From the NCBI GenBank assembly GCA_002083525.1, contig LWDM01000004.1:1-54430 (forward strand): DNA of 54,430 nt, given 5' to 3'. A program made the position numbers and the translations under genes. The notes below the pieces were generated by a model. It saw nothing but the letters and a program-made list of their open reading frames with translations. It searched no databases and had not been told where the DNA came from. Shown in pieces: positions 14,491 to 23,253 of this stretch (position 1 is its first letter; the number at the start of each line of letters is the position of its first letter). This stretch comes from Proteobacteria bacterium SG_bin9. Lineage in GTDB: Bacteria; Pseudomonadota; Alphaproteobacteria; Rhizobiales; Xanthobacteraceae.

Positions 14491-16905
14491 CTACGCGACA
14501 GCGAGACCATCGGCTCTGGTGTCCGGGCGCGGTCCGACGATCTCCTCGATCGGCTTCGGCTTGCTGATGCCGTAGCCCTGCGCATAGTCGACGCCGATCC
14601 GGCGCAGCACCCCGATCATCGTGTCGTTCTCGACGAATTCGGCGATGGTCCGCATGCCCATGACCTTGCCGAGACGCGCGATCAGATCGACGATCGCATG
14701 ATCGGTGGTGTCGTCGAGCATCTGCTTGACGAAGCTGCCATCGATCTTGATGAAGTCGACGGGCAGGTTCTTCAGATAGGTGAAGGACGACATGCCGGCG
14801 CCGAAATCGTCGAGCGCGAAACTGCAGCCCAGCGCCTTCAGCGCGCGAATGAAGCGGCCGGCCGCGGACAGATTGGAGATCGCCGCCGTCTCGGTGATTT
14901 CGAAGCAGATCGAGGCCGGTTCGACGCCGCTGCTGCGGAACTGCTCGCGGACGAAATCGACGAAGTCCTCGTCATTGAACGTGGCGCCGGACAGGTTGAT
15001 CGCGCACATCGCGAACGGATTGCCGGCGGCCGCGACGGTCTTGAGCGCGGTTTTCACCACCCAGCGATCCAGCATCGGCATCAGGCCATAACGTTCGGCG
15101 GCCGCGATGAATTCGCCCGGCGCGACCAGCTGCCCTTCGCGATCGCGCATGCGGATCAGGATTTCGGCATGGAGTCCCTCGGCATCGTCGCCCTTCAGCG
15201 ACAGGATCGGCTGCGCGTACAGGCAGAAGCGATTTTCCTCGAATGCCTCATGGATGCGCTGAACCCAGACCATCTCGCCGAACCGGCTGCGCAACTCCGC
15301 ATCGTTCGGGTCGTGCAGCTGGATGCGGTTGCGGCCCTTGTCCTTGGCGAGATAGCAGGCGACGTCCGCCGCGCGGATGATGTCGTCGATGGAGAGGCTG
15401 GCGCGATTGACTTGAACAAGGCCGATGCTGGCGGAGATGTTGAATGAGCTGCCCTGCCAGTTGAAGTTCATTTCCTCTACCGCTGCGCGCAGCCGCTCGG
15501 AGATCAGCGCGGCGCGGTCGATCGGGCACGACTTCAGCAGGATCGCGAACTCGTCACCGCCGAGGCGCGCAACCAGTTCGTCGCGATGCAAGTTCTGTTG
15601 CAGGCAGTCCGCGAGCTGGCGCAGCAACTCATCACCGGCTGCGTGGCCGCAGGTGTCGTTGACGATCTTGAACTGGTCGAGATCGAGCATCGCCACCGCA
15701 TGACGTTCGCCTGACTCGATTGACGAATGCAGTGCATCGGCGAGCCGGCTTTCGAACTCGTTGCGGTTGGCGAGGCCGGTCAGCGTGTCGTGCGACGCCT
15801 GCCAGGCCAGACGGCTGATGTAGTCGATCTCCTTGGTCATGTCGCGCAGCACGACCACCGTGCCCGCACCGCCTGCGCCGCCGTTGCGCAGCGGCGCGCC
15901 GATCAGCGAGACCGGAACGGTCGACGTATCCTCGCGCACCAGGAGATGCCGCGTCGTCACCGAATGCGACGCCTGCGACTGCACCGCCTCGTCAATCGCT
16001 GCGGGATTGTTCTCGCCGGTAACCGAATCGATCACCCGCAGCAGTTCCTTGGCCGGGCGCTGGCGTGCGGATGCGGCATTCGTATCGAGCAGCTTTTCGG
16101 CAGCCGGGTTGAGATAATCGACACGTCCGTGCACGTCGATTCCGATGACGGCGTCGCCGATCGATTTGAGAATGACGCGGGCGCGCTCCTGTTCGGCGCG
16201 CAGGGCGTGCCGATGCGCGCGCATCTCGGCGAGGTAGCTGCGGGCATACCAGACGAGCAGGACCGTCAGCAGTCCCGCTATCACCAGATTGACGATGGTC
16301 AGAACCGTCTCCGTCAGCCGCGACAGTTCGGAGAGCGAGCGGGAGAAGGCGTTGGCAAGCGGCGCAAGGCGCGCATCGAGCATGATAATCTGCGTGCTGC
16401 GCACCGCGGCCGTCTCGGCCGACATGATGTTCGCGCGCTTCTCATCGCGAATATCCGACGCGAGCGTGACCAGTTCGGTAAGCAACGGATCGGTTGCGCG
16501 CCACCGCTGGACCGCGTCGCTGACGAACGGCAACGTTCGGCAGCACCGGAACATCAGGATCAGTCCGGACACATCGTCCGGGTGATTGCCGCCCTGAAGG
16601 AAGCCGGCTCTTGCCGCATCGATGTCAGGGCTTGCACTCTCAAGCGCCAGGCGCGCGGCGCGATCGCCCAGCGGCGCCGCGACCGAAATCTCGTAAGTCG
16701 TGTAGTCGGCGTCGTCGCCGCTGACCACATAACGCTGCAGCGCGTGGATGGCGTCCTTCTGCCCTTTCGACCACAAGGCTTCGCCGGCGACATACGCGCG
16801 AACGCCCGACAGAAATTCAAGGCTTACGATCGTGATTGCCGCTTGCAAGGCAACGATGGCGACGAAAGGCCAGATCAGCCGGACGAGACGAAACTTGCTG
16901 CGCAC
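14491..16905 (-). CDS. Membrane PAS-GGDEF-EAL cyclic-di-GMP protein
   Basis: An 804-residue sensor enzyme. Transmembrane helices at about 9-30 and 203-222 enclose a ~170-residue periplasmic sensory loop. A PAS domain (~240-355) precedes the GGDEF domain (motif RLGGDEF, Gly449-Phe453) and the EAL domain. The EAL site appears intact: E-I-L-I-R at 581-585, Asn637, Glu669, the DDFG pair Asp699/Asp700 and Lys720, so phosphodiesterase activity is expected. The GGDEF motif is complete, but the inhibitory RxxD site that should precede it reads H-R-D-E, so product feedback inhibition is probably lost. Net output, synthesis or breakdown of c-di-GMP, cannot be predicted. Transcribed alone, with 278 bases of empty DNA upstream. 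Confidence 0.95.
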   Translation of the reverse strand: MRSKFRLVRLIWPFVAIVALQAAITIVSLEFLSGVRAYVAGEALWSKGQKDAIHALQRYVVSGDDADYTTYEISVAAPLGDRAARLALESASPDIDAARAGFLQGGNHPDDVSGLILMFRCCRTLPFVSDAVQRWRATDPLLTELVTLASDIRDEKRANIMSAETAAVRSTQIIMLDARLAPLANAFSRSLSELSRLTETVLTIVNLVIAGLLTVLLVWYARSYLAEMRAHRHALRAEQERARVILKSIGDAVIGIDVHGRVDYLNPAAEKLLDTNAASARQRPAKELLRVIDSVTGENNPAAIDEAVQSQASHSVTTRHLLVREDTSTVPVSLIGAPLRNGGAGGAGTVVVLRDMTKEIDYISRLAWQASHDTLTGLANRNEFESRLADALHSSIESGERHAVAMLDLDQFKIVNDTCGHAAGDELLRQLADCLQQNLHRDELVARLGGDEFAILLKSCPIDRAALISERLRAAVEEMNFNWQGSSFNISASIGLVQVNRASLSIDDIIRAADVACYLAKDKGRNRIQLHDPNDAELRSRFGEMVWVQRIHEAFEENRFCLYAQPILSLKGDDAEGLHAEILIRMRDREGQLVAPGEFIAAAERYGLMPMLDRWVVKTALKTVAAAGNPFAMCAINLSGATFNDEDFVDFVREQFRSSGVEPASICFEITETAAISNLSAAGRFIRALKALGCSFALDDFGAGMSSFTYLKNLPVDFIKIDGSFVKQMLDDTTDHAIVDLIARLGKVMGMRTIAEFVENDTMIGVLRRIGVDYAQGYGISKPKPIEEIVGPRPDTRADGLAVA

Positions 16906-17183
16906 TCACAGCTCCGTGGAATCCGGCACGTGCAGGCGCCGGCGAATGATTGGGCCTGCAAACGCCTGCGAGAGAACCGCCCTCGTCGGAGCGCCGCACG
17001 TCACTGTGCAACGACAGGTATCGAGTGAGTAACCTCAGCAAATGCACGTTAAAGCAGCATAAAGATCGCGTGCGCGCGGGTCACAAGTCACGGGCTGGTA
17101 AACGAGAGGTCGCCAATCGGTAAACGAAAGGTAAGCGCAACCGGGTTCCAGGCAGGCTGCGTTCACTTCCGGTGCATCATTTT

Positions 17184-17933
17184 TCAGCGTGCATCGTGAA
17201 AGATCACGCCGAGCGTGTTGCGGCGGCCTGACCGCAGCCGGCTGACGCCGTGGCGCATGTTGACCCGATAGGCTCCGCGGGTTCCCTGCACCGGGCGATG
17301 ATGGACCGCGAACACCGCCGCGTCGCCCTGCTCGAGGTTCGTGACCTCGGCGCGCGACTGCATCCGCGGCCGCTGCTCGGTGAGCACCAGCTCGCCGCCG
17401 GAGAAATCCTCGCCCGGCTGCGACAGCAGGAACACCACCTGCAACGGAAACACGTGGTCGCCGTAGAGGTCCTGGTGCAGGCAGTTGTAGTCGCCCTCAA
17501 CGTACTGCAGCAGCAGCGGCGTCGGCCGGGTCTGGCCCGCCTTGTGGCAGCGCGCAAGAAACTCGGCATGCTCTTCCGGATAGCGCACGGCGATGCCCAT
17601 GATCTCGTTCCAGCGGTTGGCGATCGGCGCCAGCCGCTCGTAGAGCGCAGGCCGCAAGGCTGCGATCAGATCGGGCAGCGGGTAGGAGAAATACTTGTAC
17701 TCGCCACGGCCGAAGCCATGCCGCGACATGATCACCTTGCTGCGGAAGCGGGTGTCGTCCGGATAAAGCTCGGCCATCTGCCGGCACTCCGCCGGCGAGA
17801 GCAGCTTCGGGAAACGCGCCCAGCCCGATGCATCGAGATCGGACGCGACACGGTCCCAATCGATCGCCGCAACGCGCGATACGATCATGCTGTTGCTGGA
17901 TTCGGTTCGCTTGCGTTGCGCACTCGTACTCAT
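17184..17933 (-). CDS. 2OG-Fe(II) dioxygenase (prolyl-hydroxylase-like)
   Basis: A 249-residue protein whose C-terminal two thirds form the double-stranded beta-helix of Fe(II)/2-oxoglutarate oxygenases. Iron ligands are His153 and Asp155 (LHQDLYGDH) and His228 (NMRHGVSRL); Arg238 is placed to bind 2-oxoglutarate. The overall pattern is of the COG3826 prolyl-4-hydroxylase-like group, not AlkB. The start at 17933 overlaps the stop of the ogt gene (ATGA); a much longer open frame upstream is only antisense noise over ogt. Coupling with a DNA alkylation repair gene suggests a role in the same stress response, perhaps modification of a protein, but the substrate is unknown. Confidence 0.85.
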   Translation of the reverse strand: MSTSAQRKRTESSNSMIVSRVAAIDWDRVASDLDASGWARFPKLLSPAECRQMAELYPDDTRFRSKVIMSRHGFGRGEYKYFSYPLPDLIAALRPALYERLAPIANRWNEIMGIAVRYPEEHAEFLARCHKAGQTRPTPLLLQYVEGDYNCLHQDLYGDHVFPLQVVFLLSQPGEDFSGGELVLTEQRPRMQSRAEVTNLEQGDAAVFAVHHRPVQGTRGAYRVNMRHGVSRLRSGRRNTLGVIFHDAR

Positions 17934-18508
17934 TGTTCGCTCTCCCGCTTCAGCAGTGTGCGCTTGCGCTCGACGCCCCAGCGGTAGCCGGACAGGCTGC
18001 CGTCGTTGCGCACCACGCGATGACAGGGAATGGCGACCGCCAGCGGATTGGCGGCGCAGGCCTGCGCCACCGGCCGCGCCGAACCCGGTGCGCCGATGCG
18101 TTGAGCGACTTCGGCGTAGCTTGCCGTCTGGCCGGCCGGGATATCGCGCAAGGCCTGCCAGACCTTCCGCTGAAACGAGGTGCCGCGTGGATCGAGCGCG
18201 GCGTTGATCGGCGTTCCCGGCGTCTCGATCAGCTTCACCACCTCGGCCAGAACATCGGGCATGTCGCCGGTCGCGACCATCACGGTCGCATGCGGAAAAC
18301 GGCTGCGCAGATCGGCGATCATCGCCGCCTCTTCGTCGCCGAGCAGAATGGCGCAAAGGCCCTTCGCGCTTTCGGCAACCAGCAGTAATCCCAGTGAGCA
18401 ACGGCCGATCGCGTACTGAATCCGGTCGCGAGTCAGGGACGGATTGGTCTCGGCGGCCGGTCCACCGCCGGGCAAGTACTCCCGGATATCGTGAATCTGG
18501 GCGCTCAT
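17930..18508 (-). CDS. ogt: Methylated-DNA-[protein]-cysteine S-methyltransferase
   Basis: A 192-residue O6-alkylguanine-DNA alkyltransferase. The active-site box is PCHRVV with acceptor Cys162, preceded by the DNA-binding helix region (FQRKVWQALRDIPAGQTASY, then AEVAQRIGAP). It removes alkyl groups from O6-guanine by suicidal transfer to the cysteine. The N-terminal Zn and AraC domains of Ada are absent, so it is the stand-alone enzyme. The ATG at 18508 is chosen over one ten codons upstream because AAAGGTGA lies just before it. The four-base overlap with the downstream oxygenase gene indicates a two-gene operon. Confidence 0.93.
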   Translation of the reverse strand: MSAQIHDIREYLPGGGPAAETNPSLTRDRIQYAIGRCSLGLLLVAESAKGLCAILLGDEEAAMIADLRSRFPHATVMVATGDMPDVLAEVVKLIETPGTPINAALDPRGTSFQRKVWQALRDIPAGQTASYAEVAQRIGAPGSARPVAQACAANPLAVAIPCHRVVRNDGSLSGYRWGVERKRTLLKRESEQ

Positions 18509-18678
18509 GGCGTCACCTTTCAAATAGCGCCGGCGCACGGCGCGCCTCGCGTTGTCCCATCAATGGCGCTGAGGGCGTGTCCGCTCCACCCGTTTCCTGA
18601 CAAGGTCTTGAGCGCAGCGCGGCGTACACAGCCGGTTTCGCCTTGCAATTGGAGCCCGTTCCGGCGGAAAATCCACGC

Positions 18679-19035
18679 ATGACCTTGCGTTTAACCCTCC
18701 TTATACCGGCCTGTGTTTTCGCCGGTCCGGCCGCCGCGCAGGGTATCGTCCTGCTGCCAGAGCCGAAGCCCTTCGTCACCGCTGTGCCATTCACGCAGAC
18801 GTTGTCCAACACGACGCCGCTGGCGTTCGGCATGAGTGCAAACGATGCCGCGACCGCGCTGCAGGCGCCGCTAACCTATGTGAGCGGCAAGCCGGGGAAC
18901 GAGATGTTCGTGGCGCAGCGCGTGCAGTGGGGCGCGCCGTTCTTCGAACGCGACGGCCAGCTCTATCTTCAGTTCCGCAACGGCCGCCTCACCGGCTGGA
19001 AGGGCGACTGGAGCCGCAACTGGATGTGGCGCTAG
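18679..19035 (+). CDS. Small exported protein, unknown function
   Basis: A 118-residue protein beginning with a clear signal peptide (MTLRLTLLIPACVFAGPAAA, cut before QG). The ATG at 18679 is preferred over one 12 codons upstream because it directly starts the signal sequence. The mature part has the stretch TPLAFGMSANDAATALQAPL followed by alternating aromatic and glycine residues ending GDWSRNWMWR, resembling the small beta folds of SmpA/BamE-like or SH3-like periplasmic proteins. I do not recognise the family with confidence. It is divergent from ogt and 61 bases ahead of the dienelactone hydrolase gene, with which it may be co-transcribed. Confidence 0.7.
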   Translation: MTLRLTLLIPACVFAGPAAAQGIVLLPEPKPFVTAVPFTQTLSNTTPLAFGMSANDAATALQAPLTYVSGKPGNEMFVAQRVQWGAPFFERDGQLYLQFRNGRLTGWKGDWSRNWMWR

Positions 19036-19096
19036 TTTTCTTCCCTCTCACTCGCCTGCTCCCGACATCGTCAGATCAAGCTGCAAGGACCACGCC

Positions 19097-19768
19097 ATGG
19101 GACACGACATCACCCTGACTGCATCCGATGGCTTTCAGCTCGGCGGTTATCGTGCGGAGCCAGCGTCGGCTGCGAAGGGCGCGATTGTCGTCGTCCAGGA
19201 AATTTTCGGCGTCAACCATCACATCCGCAGCGTCTGCGACCGCGTGGCGGCGGAGGGCTATGTCGCAGTCGCGCCGTCGATCTTCGACCGGGTCGAACGC
19301 AACTTCCAGAGCGGCTATTCGCCGGACGAGATCGCAATCGCCCGCAAATTCGTCGCCAGCCCCGACTGGCCGGCGTTCATGCGCGACACGCAGGCAGCGA
19401 TCGACTCCATTAAAGGCAATGGCCCGATCGGCATCACCGGCTTTTGTCTCGGCGGCAGCGTGTCGTTCTCCGCTGCGACCGACCTGTCGGGGCTGGCCGC
19501 GGCTGTCGGCTACTACGGCGGCGCAGTCGTGCGCTTCGCCGACAAGACGCCGAAAGTGCCGACCATGCTGCATTTCGGCGAGAAGGACACCGGCATTCCC
19601 TTGAGCGACGTCGACACCATCCGCAGCAAGCGGCCGGATGTCGAGATTCACGTCTATCCCGGCGCGCAGCACGGCTTCAGCTGCGACGAGCGCGCCAGCT
19701 ACGACAAACCGAGCGCCGATCTCGCCTGGCAGCGCACCTTCGCCTTCTTCGCAAAGCACCTGCGGTGA
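19097..19768 (+). CDS. Dienelactone hydrolase family protein
   Basis: A 223-residue alpha/beta hydrolase of the carboxymethylenebutenolidase type. The nucleophile is Cys117 in GFCLGG, with Glu35 (VVQEIFGVN) as the residue that activates it, Asp near 164-169 and His192 (GAQHGFSC). In the beta-ketoadipate-type pathways the enzyme opens dienelactone to maleylacetate; many homologues act on other esters or lactones. The stop overlaps the GTG start of the next gene (GTGA), indicating coupling to an acetyltransferase. No chlorocatechol genes are adjacent, so the physiological substrate is open. Confidence 0.9.
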   Translation: MGHDITLTASDGFQLGGYRAEPASAAKGAIVVVQEIFGVNHHIRSVCDRVAAEGYVAVAPSIFDRVERNFQSGYSPDEIAIARKFVASPDWPAFMRDTQAAIDSIKGNGPIGITGFCLGGSVSFSAATDLSGLAAAVGYYGGAVVRFADKTPKVPTMLHFGEKDTGIPLSDVDTIRSKRPDVEIHVYPGAQHGFSCDERASYDKPSADLAWQRTFAFFAKHLR

Positions 19769-20370
19769 CGGCCAGCCCCTTAGACCACGCCACGATTACG
19801 ACGCCCGCAGGTGAAGCCTCGCTCACGGATATCGGTGACGGCGACGCGGCGCAGATCGCCGCCTATTTCTACAGCGACGACCCGCATCTCGACATGCTGC
19901 TGGACCGTTCGTTACTGCCGCCGATCGAAAAGGCCGCCGCGCGATTTGAAATGATGCGCCGGAGCGGCGATCCGGCGCAGCGCTACACCGCGTTCGCGAT
20001 CCGGCTGGACGGGCGGCTGGTCGGCTGCTCGACTCTCACCTGCAGCGCACCTGACACGAATTTCTCGCACTGGCACATCATCGATCCGAAACTCTGGAAA
20101 AGCGGCCTGTCGAGCCTGCTCTATCCGCATCGCATGAAGATGTACTTCGATCTGTTTCCGATCGAGCGGATGATCCACCAGACCAAGCCCGATAACATCG
20201 GCGTCAACCGGATGCTCGACAAGTTCGTTCCGGTTGCAGAGACGCGCCATGAAGAACGGCCGGACGGCGGTGCGCGGCCCGGCCTGTTCAACATTCGCTA
20301 CGTGATGCGGGCCGATCTGCCGCGCATCTTCGCCGCCGCCGGTCTCGGCTGGCCGGCGGCGAAAGCGTGA
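19765..20370 (+). CDS. GNAT-family N-acetyltransferase
   Basis: A 201-residue protein that starts at a GTG overlapping the stop of the dienelactone hydrolase gene; no ATG gives a complete fold. The middle (RYTAFAIRLDGRLVGCSTLT, then a segment with HWHIIDPKLWKSGLSS) resembles GNAT strands beta2-beta4, and IHQTKPDNIGVNRMLDKFV matches the family's motif B with the conserved Asn used in acetyl-CoA-dependent N-acetylation. The acetyl-CoA loop (normally Q/R-x-x-G-x-G/A) is degenerate here. The substrate is unknown. Translational coupling with the hydrolase suggests they act on the same compound or condition. Confidence 0.75.
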   Translation: MTASPLDHATITTPAGEASLTDIGDGDAAQIAAYFYSDDPHLDMLLDRSLLPPIEKAAARFEMMRRSGDPAQRYTAFAIRLDGRLVGCSTLTCSAPDTNFSHWHIIDPKLWKSGLSSLLYPHRMKMYFDLFPIERMIHQTKPDNIGVNRMLDKFVPVAETRHEERPDGGARPGLFNIRYVMRADLPRIFAAAGLGWPAAKA

Positions 20371-20376
20371 GGCGGC

Positions 20377-21360
20377 TTACTCGCCCTTGACGCCGGTTGC
20401 CTTGACGACATCGGCCCAGCGCTGCTGGTCGACCTTGAGCGCCTTGGCAAACACCTCGGCGCCGCCGCCGACCGGCACCATGCTGAACGTCTGGATCTTC
20501 TCGACGCCCTCAGGCGAGGCGATGATCTTCGCCAGTTCGGCCGACAGCTTGTCGATGATCGGCTTCGGCGTTGCGGCCGGCACGAGAAGGCCGACCCATC
20601 CTTCCGCCTCGAAGCCCTTGTAGCCGGACTCGGCCATGGTCGGCACGTCAGGCAGGAACGGGTTCCGCTTTTCGCCACCGACGGCGAGCGCGCGGATCTT
20701 GCCGGCCTTGATCTGGGACATGCCGGTGGTGAGATCGATGAATGCGCCCGTCACCTGGTTGCCGAGCAGATCGTTCAGCATCGGCGCCGAGCCGCGATAC
20801 GGCACATGCGTCATATCGAACCCGGCGACTTTCTTGAACAGCTCGCCATAGAGATGCGAGGTCGTGGCGTTTCCGAAGGAGCCATAGGGTTTGCCGGGAT
20901 TGGCCTTGGCGAAATCGACGTACTCCTTCAGCGTCTTGAACGGCTGCTGCTCGGGCACGACCAGCGCAACGGTCGAAATGCAGACATGGGCGATTGGCGC
21001 GAGATCCTTTGCGACATCGAACGGCAGCGATGCTTGCAGGCTCGGCGCCTGGATGATCTGCGTGATCGCGACCAGAACGGTGTAGCCGTCCGGCGCAGCC
21101 TTGGCGACGAAGTCGTTGCCGACGGTGCCGCCGGCACCCGGCTTGTTCTCGACGATCACCGGCTGCTTCCATGCATCGCTGAGTTTCTGCGCCAGCATAC
21201 GCGCGGTGACATCGGTCGCGCCGCCCGGCGGATACGGCACCACGAAGGTGATGCGGCGGTCCGGATAATTCGCCTGTGCCTGCGCGACGTTGCTCGCAGT
21301 GACCATCGCCGCGATGAACAGCGCAGCCGTAAATATGCCGCGCAAACCGTTGGTACCCAT
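20377..21360 (-). CDS. Bug-family (TctC) periplasmic receptor, second copy
   Basis: A 327-residue extracytoplasmic receptor. The ATG at 21360, preceded by AGAGGG, is used instead of a start 33 codons upstream because it begins the signal peptide (MGTNGLRGIFTAALFIAAMV, cut near AQA). The mature N terminus YPDRRITFVVPYPPGGATDV and the IVENKPGAGG and MTHVPYRGSAPMLNDLLGNQ segments are diagnostic. It is clearly related to but divergent from the copy at 7839-8816. Again no TctAB genes are adjacent. It ends six bases from the convergent GNAT gene. Ligand likely a small carboxylate; not determinable here. Confidence 0.9.
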   Translation of the reverse strand: MGTNGLRGIFTAALFIAAMVTASNVAQAQANYPDRRITFVVPYPPGGATDVTARMLAQKLSDAWKQPVIVENKPGAGGTVGNDFVAKAAPDGYTVLVAITQIIQAPSLQASLPFDVAKDLAPIAHVCISTVALVVPEQQPFKTLKEYVDFAKANPGKPYGSFGNATTSHLYGELFKKVAGFDMTHVPYRGSAPMLNDLLGNQVTGAFIDLTTGMSQIKAGKIRALAVGGEKRNPFLPDVPTMAESGYKGFEAEGWVGLLVPAATPKPIIDKLSAELAKIIASPEGVEKIQTFSMVPVGGGAEVFAKALKVDQQRWADVVKATGVKGE

Positions 21361-21542
21361 CCCTCTGTCGTCCTTCTCGCGTTTGTTTGAAGTCTTCAAT
21401 GTGCCGCAACCGGCGTCGGACATGGGTACCGCTTTGATGCCCGTTTTTTGAAATGTCACGGCTGAATCGCGGCCGAAACGACGCAGGCGCTTGCATGTCT
21501 GCGCGCCCGTAGTTGATGGCCCCCTGAATAGGTGACATCATC

Positions 21543-22052
21543 ATGAGCATGGGTTTAGACCGCAAACCGCAGGCACGCCGGACCACCCCGCCGCCGGACA
21601 GTGTCGTTGCGAGCTGGTACGCAAACGCCAGTTTACTCGACAGCTACAGCATTGACTTGAGGTCATCGGAACAGCCGAGCATGCGCGAGCTGGCGACGCG
21701 GACACTCGTCAATCCACCCGCATGGCAGAAGGCGCTGATCGCGCTGCGCGACGCCATGGTCACGCCCTTTGGCATCAAAACCTCCGATACGGTCAGAACC
21801 TCCCGGGACAGCCATGACCGGGTGGACTTCTTCCCGGTGCATTGGGAGGGCAAGGACGAAATTGTGCTCGGTACGGATGACCGGCACCTGGACTTCCGGC
21901 TATCGCTGCTCCGACGTCATTCTCCAACAGGCACGTTGCTCATCGCGACAACCGTCGTGCACGTCCACAATGCCTTGGGCTTCACCTATCTCAACGCGAT
22001 CAGGCCTTTTCATCACCTCGTGGTCAGGACCAACCTCGCACGCTGCGCCTGA
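21543..22052 (+). CDS. DUF2867-domain protein
   Basis: A 169-residue protein matching the DUF2867 pattern: an N-terminal arginine/proline-rich lead, the helix PAWQKALIALRDAMVTPFGI, then RVDFFPVHWEGKDEIVLGTD and the hallmark DRHLDFRLSLL, ending in a hydrophobic strand pair (GTLLIATTVVHVHNALGFTY). Function of the family is unknown; it has a possible START-like beta-barrel shape. There is no signal peptide. It is monocistronic and convergent with msrA, the two genes sharing the terminator at 22120-22147. Confidence 0.75.
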   Translation: MSMGLDRKPQARRTTPPPDSVVASWYANASLLDSYSIDLRSSEQPSMRELATRTLVNPPAWQKALIALRDAMVTPFGIKTSDTVRTSRDSHDRVDFFPVHWEGKDEIVLGTDDRHLDFRLSLLRRHSPTGTLLIATTVVHVHNALGFTYLNAIRPFHHLVVRTNLARCA

Positions 22053-22113
22053 GCACACCGCGCGTGTGACGGATCAGAACGTCCGCATGACGCAGGTGGA
22101 GAGGTCACGGCAA

Positions 22114-22147
22114 CAAAAAAGCCCGGCGAGCGGAGGCTCGCCGGGCT
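22114..22147 (-). terminator. Rho-independent terminator of msrA
   Basis: AGCCCGGCGAGC (22120-22131) pairs perfectly with GCTCGCCGGGCT (22136-22147) across a four-base loop. On the minus strand the stem is followed by six T, so it terminates msrA; read on the plus strand the hairpin may also stop transcripts of the convergent DUF2867 gene. Confidence 0.88.
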
Positions 22148-22165
22148 GTTCTGTGGCAGTTCAGA

Positions 22166-22822
22166 TCAGGCGCTAACGCCGACGCCGATCGGGCAAGAGA
22201 CGCCGGTGCCGCCGAGGCCGCAGTAGCCGCCGGGATTCTTGGCGAGATACTGCTGGTGATAATCCTCGGCGAAGTAGAACTCGCCGGCCGGCTTGATCTC
22301 GGTCGTGATCGCACCGTAGCGCTTGGTCGCCAGCGCCTTCTCGTACATCGCTTTCGACGCCTGCGCCGCCTTCAGCTGCTCGTCGCTGTACGTGTAGATC
22401 GCCGAGCGATACTGCGTACCGATGTCGTTGCCCTGACGCATGCCCTGGGTCGGATCGTGGCTCTCCCAGAACGCCTTCAGCAGCTTGTCGTACGAAATCT
22501 TTTTCGGATCGAACACGACCAGCACCACCTCGGTGTGGCCGGTGCGGCCCGAGCAAGCCTCTTCATAGGTCGGGTTGGGCGTATGACCGCCGGCGTAACC
22601 GACCGCCGTCGTGTAGATGCCGTCGCCGAGCTGCCAGAACTTGCGCTCCGCGCCCCAGAAGCAACCGAGTGCGAACACGGCCTGCTCGAGGCCTTCGGGA
22701 TAGGGCCCCTTCAGCGGATTGCCGTTGACGAAGTGCTGGCGCGCGGTCGGGATCGGCGTCGCGCGTCCGGGCAGCGCCTCTGCGGCGGAGGGAAGGGCAA
22801 GGGGTTTGCGCATGAAAAGCAT
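22166..22822 (-). CDS. msrA: Peptide methionine-S-sulfoxide reductase A
   Basis: A 218-residue enzyme. The catalytic box GCFWGAE starts near residue 53 with nucleophile Cys54; resolving cysteines are at the C terminus (GGYCGLGGTGVSCPIG). It reduces the S epimer of methionine sulfoxide in proteins using thioredoxin. The ATG at 22822 follows a GAGGAG ribosome-binding site; a start 12 codons upstream lacks one. An N-terminal ~35-residue extension precedes the conserved domain, common in alphaproteobacterial MsrA. It is transcribed alone and has its own terminator. Confidence 0.96.
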   Translation of the reverse strand: MLFMRKPLALPSAAEALPGRATPIPTARQHFVNGNPLKGPYPEGLEQAVFALGCFWGAERKFWQLGDGIYTTAVGYAGGHTPNPTYEEACSGRTGHTEVVLVVFDPKKISYDKLLKAFWESHDPTQGMRQGNDIGTQYRSAIYTYSDEQLKAAQASKAMYEKALATKRYGAITTEIKPAGEFYFAEDYHQQYLAKNPGGYCGLGGTGVSCPIGVGVSA

Positions 22823-22935
22823 CGTGAACTCCTCAAAAACCGGGGTGCACCGTTGCACTCTTATATAGGCAGCTACGGATCGCCCGTCAGGCCGTTACCG
22901 AACCTTGCCGATCATTAATCCGGCACCACCGCCGC

Positions 22936-23253
22936 TCAGTCGCGAGCGTAGCCGATCAAAGGCTTGCTGGGACGGAACAAAAGCATCAGCACCAACCCGA
23001 TGACACCCAGCACCGCCCAGGTTGGCTGATTGAGAATGACCTTGACCACACTGCTCCAAAGCCAGGGCGACAGGCCTTCAACCGCCTTCTGAAAAGCGAC
23101 CTGGCTCGCCTGGTTGATGTCATTCCAGAGTTCGCCGAGTTGAGTAAGCCGCAGCCCCTGGTCGGCGATCGAGCGGGCACCGTCGTAGACCAGGAAAATA
23201 AAGGCGCCCGTCAGCAGCAACAGCCCGATCAGACGGAAAAAACCCCGGATCAT
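22936..23253 (-). CDS. Small two-helix membrane protein, unknown
   Basis: A 105-residue protein with transmembrane helices at about 5-24 and 78-95, separated by an amphipathic stretch (GLRLTQLGELWNDINQASQV). It has a basic C-terminal end (RPSKPLIGYARD). I recognise the type as a small conserved membrane protein in this bacterial group but know no function. It is upstream of and divergent from rpsT, and 114 bases from msrA on the same strand, so it could be part of the msrA unit or stand alone. Confidence 0.7.
   Translation of the reverse strand: MIRGFFRLIGLLLLTGAFIFLVYDGARSIADQGLRLTQLGELWNDINQASQVAFQKAVEGLSPWLWSSVVKVILNQPTWAVLGVIGLVLMLLFRPSKPLIGYARD

Noticed and set aside
17934..18401. 156-codon N-terminal extension of the 2OG oxygenase
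   Set aside because: It overlaps ogt in another frame, is low-complexity Arg/Gly/Ser, and the ATGA start at 17933 gives a complete protein.
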